This document shows positions 6,779 to 12,141 of a stretch of DNA of 12,141 nucleotides, one piece after another. Each line of letters begins with the position of its first letter. Within the stretch, counting starts at the first letter, position 1. The notes beneath the pieces are model-generated. The model saw only the letters and a list, made by a program, of their open reading frames with translations. It was not told the origin of the DNA and ran no database searches. Made by a program: the position numbers and the translations under genes. Source of the stretch: Flavobacteriales bacterium. GTDB lineage: Bacteria > Bacteroidota > Bacteroidia > Flavobacteriales_D > Crocinitomicaceae. The stretch covers positions 1 to 12,141 of the forward strand of contig RFNX01000331.1 in assembly GCA_009926905.1 (NCBI GenBank), read 5' to 3'.

Positions 6779-8446
6779 TTAAAATTCGGGTTCGCAACTA
6801 ATTTCTAAAACCTCCTTCGTAACCGGATGTTTGAACTGCAAATATTGCGCGTGTAAATGTAAACGATTTTGAAGCGTTCCATATAAATCATCACCCACAA
6901 TCGGACAATGCAATCCAAGCGGATGAGCTGCATGCACACGGAGTTGATGCGTTCTGCCTGTAATTGGAAAAAACTGAATGCGTGTTTTTCCATTTTCGCG
7001 CGTTAAAACTTTATATTTCGTAAAGGCATTTTTTCCATGTTCGTAACAGACAATTTGTCGAGGACGATCGTCTAAATCGACGCGTAAAGGCAACGAAATA
7101 TCACCTTCGTCATTTTCAACGATTCCTTCTAAAAGTGCGATGTATGATTTTTTAATGCGACGTTGGATGAATTGCATTTGTAGATTTTTGTAAATCTCTT
7201 CTGACTTTGCGACCAACAATAAACCTGAAGTGGACATATCCAAGCGATGTACCAAAAGTGGACCTGTTGCTTCCGGGTATTTCAAGCGCATTCTTTCGTG
7301 AACCGAGTCTTTCAATTCTTTTCCAGGCACTGATAAAAATTCAGAAGGTTTGTTCACGACAACTAGATAATCATCTTCATAAATCACTTCGATTTCTCCG
7401 ACGGTTGCTTGCTCACTCATTGGGTTTTTATCGAGCTCAATTCCTTCCAACATGTGTGATAAAATAGGTTCACATTTCCCACGACAAGCCGGGTAGAATT
7501 GTTCGTGAACGCGTATTTCAGAACTAGGCGATTTTCCCCACCAAAATTCAGCTAAGCAAATCGGTTTCAATCGATGCAAAAAAGCATATTGCAATAGTTT
7601 TGGTGCAGCACATTCTCCCGCTCCAGCCGGTGGGGTTTGCGCACTCGTTTCATCAAAAATAGACAACAAACTTTTTTCATTTTGCGCCTGATTCAAAAAC
7701 GTATATTTTTCAAAAATCTCTTTTTGTAGCAATGATGATTTTTGACTCCTCTCTATTTTGAGCGTTTCAATTTGTTCTTCAAAAACAGCCAATTCATTTT
7801 CAATTTCCGCAAGATTATATTTTAAGTCGCGAGTAAGATCTTTTAATTCCAATTGTCCACGAATACTTTCCGTTTTTAATTGTTCAATTAAATCTTCGTA
7901 TTCTTGAGAGGAAAGCGATGTTTTTTTTTCGTTTCTAAGCAGGTCGCGTTGCTTTTTACTCTGCTTTAAATCTTGTTTTTTAGCGCTAAGAATTTTTTCA
8001 ATTTCAAATTGTTCGGTTGCTACCTTTTTTTTTAATTCCAAATATTTTTCATCCTTTTCAAGTGCTTCAATTTCTAAAGTTATTTCGTTCACTTCGATTT
8101 CTCCGACTCTGAAGAAGCCTCCTTTTTCAAGAATATCAAACACTGGTGGAACAAATAATTTATGGTGATTTTCATCCGCCAATTTACCCGAAAATCCAGC
8201 TAAATATCCCAATTCTTTTTGTTCGTTTTCTACCACTAAAACGCCAAACATCTTTCCAATTGGAAGTGTTGTGTCGTTTCTGTCAAAACCAAAATTGTGC
8301 ACAAAATCAGTTTGCTTTTTTAAATATTCTTGCAACTCTTTGGATGCAATTATTGCTAAAGGATGAGGCGAATAATAAAATGGAAACGTGAAATTTTCAG
8401 GCAAAGAAATGCAACGAATATCGGATTTAAAAGGAAGAAAACGCAC
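6779..8446 (-). CDS. RluA-family pseudouridine synthase with long N-terminal coiled-coil extension
   Basis: Predicted RNA pseudouridine synthase; the target uridine is unknown. The catalytic domain is about 350-555, with VNKPSEFLSVPG at 364-375, the catalytic HRLDMSTSGLLL at 400-411 (Asp403 the nucleophile) and GRTHQLRVHAAH at 497-508. No S4 domain is visible. In front are about 340 extra residues: a globular N-terminal part (1-122) with GKMFGVLVV and LGYLAGFSG motifs, a strongly charged coiled coil at about 126-258, and a conserved-looking module at 270-335 with PPAGAGECAAPKLL, AEFWWG and Cys279, Cys297, Cys321 and Cys325. Long RluA relatives of this type are known in bacteria. The start is GTG at 8446: an in-frame TAA lies two codons upstream and no ATG occurs before residue 66, while the residues before that look conserved. 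It is followed by the methyltransferase gene after 10 nt. Confidence 0.9.
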   Translation of the reverse strand: MRFLPFKSDIRCISLPENFTFPFYYSPHPLAIIASKELQEYLKKQTDFVHNFGFDRNDTTLPIGKMFGVLVVENEQKELGYLAGFSGKLADENHHKLFVPPVFDILEKGGFFRVGEIEVNEITLEIEALEKDEKYLELKKKVATEQFEIEKILSAKKQDLKQSKKQRDLLRNEKKTSLSSQEYEDLIEQLKTESIRGQLELKDLTRDLKYNLAEIENELAVFEEQIETLKIERSQKSSLLQKEIFEKYTFLNQAQNEKSLLSIFDETSAQTPPAGAGECAAPKLLQYAFLHRLKPICLAEFWWGKSPSSEIRVHEQFYPACRGKCEPILSHMLEGIELDKNPMSEQATVGEIEVIYEDDYLVVVNKPSEFLSVPGKELKDSVHERMRLKYPEATGPLLVHRLDMSTSGLLLVAKSEEIYKNLQMQFIQRRIKKSYIALLEGIVENDEGDISLPLRVDLDDRPRQIVCYEHGKNAFTKYKVLTRENGKTRIQFFPITGRTHQLRVHAAHPLGLHCPIVGDDLYGTLQNRLHLHAQYLQFKHPVTKEVLEISCEPEF

Positions 8447-8529
8447 AGTTTAATTTTAGAAACAACGAAGTTAATGAAATTATTGCTGCATAAATTTGAA
8501 AGAAATACCTCGATGATTTTTAACCCAAT

Positions 8530-9396
8530 TTAGTTAAAGTACTTTTCTAAATCTTGATAGGTTTTGATTTCTTTAAGTGATTTCGGAAGTTTATCGCTGT
8601 AATTATTGATTTGTGCTCCACCGACAAAAATGGTTATATTAGCTGTATGTACCTCTAAATTTTTGAAATAATTGACAATAAACACTTCGTCAACAGGGGT
8701 TAACCAAGAAGTCATTAAAGCATCTGGTTTTAACTTTTCGATGCATTCAATCAGCGAATCATAAGGCAAACTTTGTCCAAGATAAATCGTGTTCATTCCA
8801 CGTTTACGAAGCAAAAATTGATAGAAAAGTAAGCTCAATTCGTGCCATTCGTGTTCAGGAAGATAAAGCATAACAGCATACGTGTCTTTTTCTGGAATAG
8901 GTAATTTATCGATTTCGCTAATTATTTTCTGACGAATCAAATTGGTTATGAAATGCTCTTGTGCAGGATTAATCGTACCAATAAGCCACATCACTCCAAT
9001 TCTGTCTAAAAAAGGAATAATAAAATTTGTAAAAGTTTGTTCTAACCCATGCGCTGCAATCAATTGTGCAAGCGTATCTCTAAACAAGCGTTCATCCAAT
9101 TCTACTAATGCTAGAATCAGTTTGTCATCGCTGTTTTCAGAGGAATTATAATTGATGTCCCAAACAAGTTTAGAAATTTCTTCGTTTTCTAGCTTAGCAA
9201 TTTTAGAAATTTTATGACCTGATTTATTAAGCAAACTGACATTCAGCAAATAGGCCAATTCTTTATCTGAATAAGTTCTAATATGTGTGTCTGTTCTATT
9301 CGGAATTAAAATTCCATAACGTTTTTCCCAGATCCGAAGCGTATGCGCTTTAATTCCTGTCAATACTTCTATATCCTTAATTTTATAAGCTCCCAT
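8530..9396 (-). CDS. MerR-family regulator with cobalamin-binding domain (CarH/LitR-like)
   Basis: Predicted DNA-binding regulator that uses vitamin B12 as cofactor, in relatives as a light sensor. The N-terminal MerR winged helix spans about 1-70 (TLRIWEKRYGILIPNRT at 19-35). A helical B12-cap domain at about 90-165 carries the W-x9-EH signature: Trp137, Glu147, His148. The Rossmann-type B12-binding domain at about 170-288 has Glu183 and His185 (expected axial ligand), Ser230-x-Leu232 and Gly259-Gly260. The spacing fits the E-x-H-x-x-G/x41/SxL/x26/GG pattern, but Ser188 replaces the first Gly. Homologues in Bacteroidota often sit by carotenoid genes and repress them in the dark; none is in this window. 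It stands alone, with 119 bp upstream and 83 bp downstream. The targets, and whether the signal is light or B12 level, cannot be told from sequence. Confidence 0.9.
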   Translation of the reverse strand: MGAYKIKDIEVLTGIKAHTLRIWEKRYGILIPNRTDTHIRTYSDKELAYLLNVSLLNKSGHKISKIAKLENEEISKLVWDINYNSSENSDDKLILALVELDERLFRDTLAQLIAAHGLEQTFTNFIIPFLDRIGVMWLIGTINPAQEHFITNLIRQKIISEIDKLPIPEKDTYAVMLYLPEHEWHELSLLFYQFLLRKRGMNTIYLGQSLPYDSLIECIEKLKPDALMTSWLTPVDEVFIVNYFKNLEVHTANITIFVGGAQINNYSDKLPKSLKEIKTYQDLEKYFN

Positions 9397-9515
9397 CGTC
9401 CTTCAAACAAGATATATTACAGATTGTTCTATTTTGATGAAAAAAAAATTCAATTGAGTGATTTAATTATAAACAATGAAACTAAATAATTGAAAATCAA
9501 ATAATATATGTTAAC

Positions 9516-9878
9516 TTAATTTCGTTTCCTTATCAAACTTATCGTTTGAAAAATCAGTAAAATCAAAAACAAAAAAAGCGTGTGAAAAACGATAATTCTT
9601 GGTTTTCCGGTATAAATCAAAGCTGTTATAAATGATAAAAACGATAAAATTTGTACGGTTGTCATTATTAAATACCGCGACACAAATTCTTCAGGTTTAT
9701 TGGAAATATTAAAATGCAAAATAAAAACACTTAGCGTAAAAATAAATCCTACAACTCCAGCGCAAAAGTGAGCCAAAAAATAGTGAATTCTAAAAAGCTC
9801 TAAATGAACGGCTAACAAATAGATTGCAATTGGAATTGCAACCAAAAACCAATTGAAAAGTAAGTTTTTATTGATCAT
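9516..9878 (-). CDS. Four-helix membrane protein following atpZ, possible AtpI-like protein
   Basis: Unrecognised 120-residue protein with four hydrophobic segments at about 9-27, 33-55, 68-90 and 95-115 and a basic C-terminal end (RKRN), so both termini are probably cytoplasmic. The size and four-helix layout match AtpI (ATP synthase I chain) and the unnamed protein that many Flavobacteriia encode between atpZ and atpB. That is an inference from context, since no diagnostic motif was seen. Its ATG lies inside the atpZ gene with an 11-nt overlap, so the two are translated from one mRNA. It is the last gene of the sprE-bactofilin-atpZ block; the ATP synthase a subunit, expected next, is absent and a MerR-type gene follows. 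Confidence 0.72.
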   Translation of the reverse strand: MINKNLLFNWFLVAIPIAIYLLAVHLELFRIHYFLAHFCAGVVGFIFTLSVFILHFNISNKPEEFVSRYLIMTTVQILSFLSFITALIYTGKPRIIVFHTLFLFLILLIFQTISLIRKRN

Positions 9879-10095
9879 TTTCTTTACTAAAATTCATGAC
9901 TTCACGAATGATTAAAACCAAGGAAGCAATCACGCCAAAAAGAGATAAACCAATTGTCCACCAAGGCGTTGAAGGTTTGTATTTTCCATCGAGATAGGTT
10001 CCTAGCCAAGTAAAAAAAGCTATGATTCCTGCCATTTGAATGCCAGCAGTTGAAAAGCGAAAAAAGAGATTTGATTTTTTGTCTTCTTTATTCAA
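9868..10095 (-). CDS. atpZ: AtpZ/AtpI-family small membrane protein
   Basis: Two-helix inner-membrane protein of 75 residues of the AtpZ family. Relatives are encoded at the head of F1Fo ATP synthase operons and are thought to help c-ring assembly or supply Mg2+ near the enzyme. Helices lie at about 14-34 and 46-64. The connecting loop has the family signature GTYLDGKYKPSTPWW (32-46), and the second helix is followed by REV. The likely start is a TTG at 10095-10093 that overlaps the end of the bactofilin gene by 8 nt. The first in-frame ATG is at residue 21 and would destroy helix 1, so a TTG start is preferred though not certain. Overlaps on both sides indicate tight coupling. Confidence 0.85.
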   Translation of the reverse strand: MNKEDKKSNLFFRFSTAGIQMAGIIAFFTWLGTYLDGKYKPSTPWWTIGLSLFGVIASLVLIIREVMNFSKENDQ

Positions 10096-10504
10096 AAGAA
10101 ACGGATTGACTGTAATTTGTGGTTGAAACAGGTGATTTCATGACACAAGCTCCTTCGAAAAAAGCTCCCTCTTCGATGCTTAATTTCAAGGTTTCGATGT
10201 TGCCTTTGATACGTGCTGTACTTCTTAATATCAATAAGTTTTGAATGGTTAACTCACCGTCTTGTGCACCTTCAAATTCTGCATTCAAACACACTAAATT
10301 CCCATTGATTTTTCCTGAATTTCCAATGTGTACTTTTCCGGCGCAAGAAACATTTCCGTTGATTTCTCCTTCAATGATGATGTTAGAGTCAGAAATAAGG
10401 TCTCCTTTAATTTCTGTTCCAGCTAAAATTCTGTTCCATTTGTCAGATGAAGCTTCTGCGATTGGAGTTGAACCGAAAACTTCTTTACGTCCTAAAATTG
10501 CCAT
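10088..10504 (-). CDS. Bactofilin, polymer-forming cytoskeletal protein
   Basis: Predicted bactofilin (DUF583) of 138 residues, a cytoskeletal protein that self-assembles into filaments without nucleotide and often positions wall enzymes or other machinery at the membrane. A disordered N-terminus (1-22) leads into a right-handed beta-helix at about 25-121. It shows the usual repeated hydrophobic-Gly-Asn pattern, for example EGEINGNV at 45-52, GKINGNL at 64-70 and RIKGNIE at 98-104. A short polar tail follows. It starts 5 nt after the sprE stop and overlaps atpZ by 8 nt. In Flavobacteriia a bactofilin in this position is common, so the link to SprE may be functional or simply conserved order. 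Confidence 0.92.
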   Translation of the reverse strand: MAILGRKEVFGSTPIAEASSDKWNRILAGTEIKGDLISDSNIIIEGEINGNVSCAGKVHIGNSGKINGNLVCLNAEFEGAQDGELTIQNLLILRSTARIKGNIETLKLSIEEGAFFEGACVMKSPVSTTNYSQSVSFE

Positions 10505-10509
10505 AATGC

Positions 10510-12141
10510 TTAATAATTATCGTCGTAAAACAATTTGTATTCGTCAAATTTCGCTGTTTCAATTAACTTTTTCAAATTTTCAGGCGTAACAATGTAAATT
10601 TTATTGTCTTGAAGGTCGTCTAAAATCTCAAATCCTGCCTTGTAAGCGTTGATGTATTCTTGTGCCACTTTGACATTGGGGAATTCTTGCACCAACATAA
10701 AATTCTTTTCAGAAACTGTTGTTTTCATCGTCACTTTCACACGATTTGTCTTGAATTTCTTATTTGAGAAGTCTGTAATCAAGTTGCGAGCGTCTTCTGC
10801 ATCATCTTCATCGTCTAGTTGAATGAAAACAAATTGAGAACCTTCAGTTGAGTAAGTAAAGCTATACGTCTTATTGAAATTAACGGCTTCGTTTTTAGAA
10901 AATCCTGTTTTCAAAATGTCGAGCATTTCTTTCGCTCGAAGTGCTTGTGGAGTTCCTGGTTTTTCAGCAATGATAGCATTCAATTTAGGAACCAATTCTT
11001 GTTTGTTTTCTGTCAATTGACCAGCGGCCAAAACGTTCAATAACATGTACTCAGCACGATAAGCATTCGCTTTTTCTTTGTCAATCACGTTTTGTGAAGT
11101 TGTTAAAACTTGACGGTATTGCTTGTTATTGTATTGTTCCAACAAAGCAACGTATTGACTTTCAGCTTGTTTTTGGTTTTGTTTTTGTTTCACATAAAAA
11201 TCGGGATCTTTGAAATATTTCGCCGCATCAGATTCTGGATAATAATCAATGATGTGATCTTTGAAACGCTCTTTAGAACTGTTTCCTTCGTTGATTTTAT
11301 ACAACTGAAAAGCAGATGATAAATCAGTCAAACCAATGCGTTTCACATCCAAAACTTTTTCAAACTGACCAGCAGCTAATTCTTCTTCGTTTAAAATCTC
11401 TTTATACAAAACTCCCGAAGTAAATAATGCATCCAACAAACGATCTTGTGATGCTTTCAAGGCTTCGTCCGTCAAAGGAATGTCTTTCATCAACGAAGCA
11501 ACGCTCAATGTATCATCTTTGGATTTATTTGTTTTACCATCAGTTGCTGAAGAATCTTTATCGCCAGATTGCGTACCTGAATTAGAAAGGACGATTTTCT
11601 CACTTCTTCTCCAATCATCCTCATTTTCACGTGGTCCCCATGTTTTCTTAAATTCATTGTAACCTGCTTCACGCAATTTTGGGTTACTGAAAACAAATTT
11701 ACTGTTGCTGCTATTTCCAGCATTATTCGCTTGGTCCTGCAGCGCCAATAGTTTTGCAGCTTCTTGTTCTTTTTTACGTTGTTGGTCTTCTTTGATTTGT
11801 TTTAAGGTTTCTTTCAAGAATTCGTCGCGATCTTTTGGAGATAGTTTAGCAATTCGTTGCACACTGTCTTCGAATTGAGCAATTTCAATCGCTTTTACTA
11901 AATCTGCCAATTTGATTGCACGACTTTTTACTAAATCGCCGTTTGGATAATCGTCTGAAATGAATCGTGAACAAGAATCGTAATATTTTTGAGCTGCCAC
12001 ATAATTGCGTTCTGCGTAGCTTAAATCGCCCAATTTCTCATAAGACATTGCTTTTTGGCGTTTATTACCGTTTGAGAAAAAGGCAGATTGCGTTAAATAT
12101 TCTTTGGCTTTCTCTTTGTCACTTCTATTCAAAGTGTAATT
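10510..12141 (-). CDS. sprE: SprE/PorW-like gliding and type IX secretion protein, C-terminal part, cut by window edge
   Basis: Relative of F. johnsoniae SprE and P. gingivalis PorW, a TPR-containing, probably lipid-anchored protein needed for type IX secretion and gliding. About 543 codons are visible and the frame is open to the right edge: codons before the TTG at 12132 are still sense, so the true start and signal peptide are outside. Numbered from that TTG, a TPR-like repeat lies at about 28-58, a charged helix at about 105-133, and the diagnostic segment FVFSNPKLREAGYNEFKKTW followed by RRSEK at 146-179. A Ser/Asp/Lys-rich linker runs at 182-210, more TPR-like helices follow to about 410, and a compact alpha/beta domain ends the protein at about 430-525. 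F. johnsoniae SprE is about 870 residues, so roughly a third is missing. The bactofilin gene follows 5 nt after its stop. Confidence 0.88.
   Translation of the reverse strand, partial: NYTLNRSDKEKAKEYLTQSAFFSNGNKRQKAMSYEKLGDLSYAERNYVAAQKYYDSCSRFISDDYPNGDLVKSRAIKLADLVKAIEIAQFEDSVQRIAKLSPKDRDEFLKETLKQIKEDQQRKKEQEAAKLLALQDQANNAGNSSNSKFVFSNPKLREAGYNEFKKTWGPRENEDDWRRSEKIVLSNSGTQSGDKDSSATDGKTNKSKDDTLSVASLMKDIPLTDEALKASQDRLLDALFTSGVLYKEILNEEELAAGQFEKVLDVKRIGLTDLSSAFQLYKINEGNSSKERFKDHIIDYYPESDAAKYFKDPDFYVKQKQNQKQAESQYVALLEQYNNKQYRQVLTTSQNVIDKEKANAYRAEYMLLNVLAAGQLTENKQELVPKLNAIIAEKPGTPQALRAKEMLDILKTGFSKNEAVNFNKTYSFTYSTEGSQFVFIQLDDEDDAEDARNLITDFSNKKFKTNRVKVTMKTTVSEKNFMLVQEFPNVKVAQEYINAYKAGFEILDDLQDNKIYIVTPENLKKLIETAKFDEYKLFYDDNY

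Noticed and set aside
11505..11723. Minus-strand 72-codon frame inside sprE
   Set aside because: It is an alternative frame of the well-supported SprE-like coding region with no motif of its own.

Overview
The window is a 12.1-kb AT-rich piece of chromosome in which every supportable gene lies on the minus strand, so transcription runs from high to low coordinates. Three features point to Bacteroidota, probably Flavobacteriales. One is a SprE/PorW-type protein of the type IX secretion and gliding machinery. The second is the order sprE, bactofilin, atpZ. The third is a TAnnTTTG-type -7 promoter box. The family or genus cannot be fixed from this window.

Layout in order of transcription: (i) 12141-9516 holds the 3' part of sprE/porW, a bactofilin, an AtpZ-like small membrane protein and a four-helix membrane protein. 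They are packed with 5-nt gaps or short overlaps and look like one operon. In many Flavobacteriia this block runs on into the F1Fo ATP synthase genes, but here it stops. (ii) 9396-8530 holds a MerR-family regulator with a cobalamin-binding domain of the CarH/LitR type. (iii) 8446-5974 holds a large three-part RluA-family pseudouridine synthase (GTG start) and, 10 nt later, a class I SAM-dependent methyltransferase. (iv) 5772-1 holds the cell-elongation cluster mreC-mreD-mrdA(PBP2)-rodA. The genes are joined by a 3-nt gap and two 4-nt ATGA overlaps. After 109 nt comes the 5' part of a bifunctional class A PBP (PBP1A type), cut off by the left edge.

The last block makes a membrane-bound wall-building machine. 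MreC and MreD scaffold it, RodA polymerises lipid II, PBP2 crosslinks the product, and the class A PBP adds its own glycosyltransferase. mreB, the usual first gene, is not upstream of mreC. Instead there is an unrelated methyltransferase gene and a 201-bp spacer with a good promoter only 4 nt from the mreC ATG.

No RNA gene, CRISPR array, insertion sequence, integrase or phage gene was recognised, and no stretch over 300 bases lacks a gene. The longest gap is 5773-5973. I see no evidence of a wholly new defence or mobile system. The points worth a second look are broken gene neighbourhoods, a probable leaderless mRNA, an altered cobalamin-binding motif, an uncharacterised module in the pseudouridine synthase and clade-type insertions in the wall enzymes.
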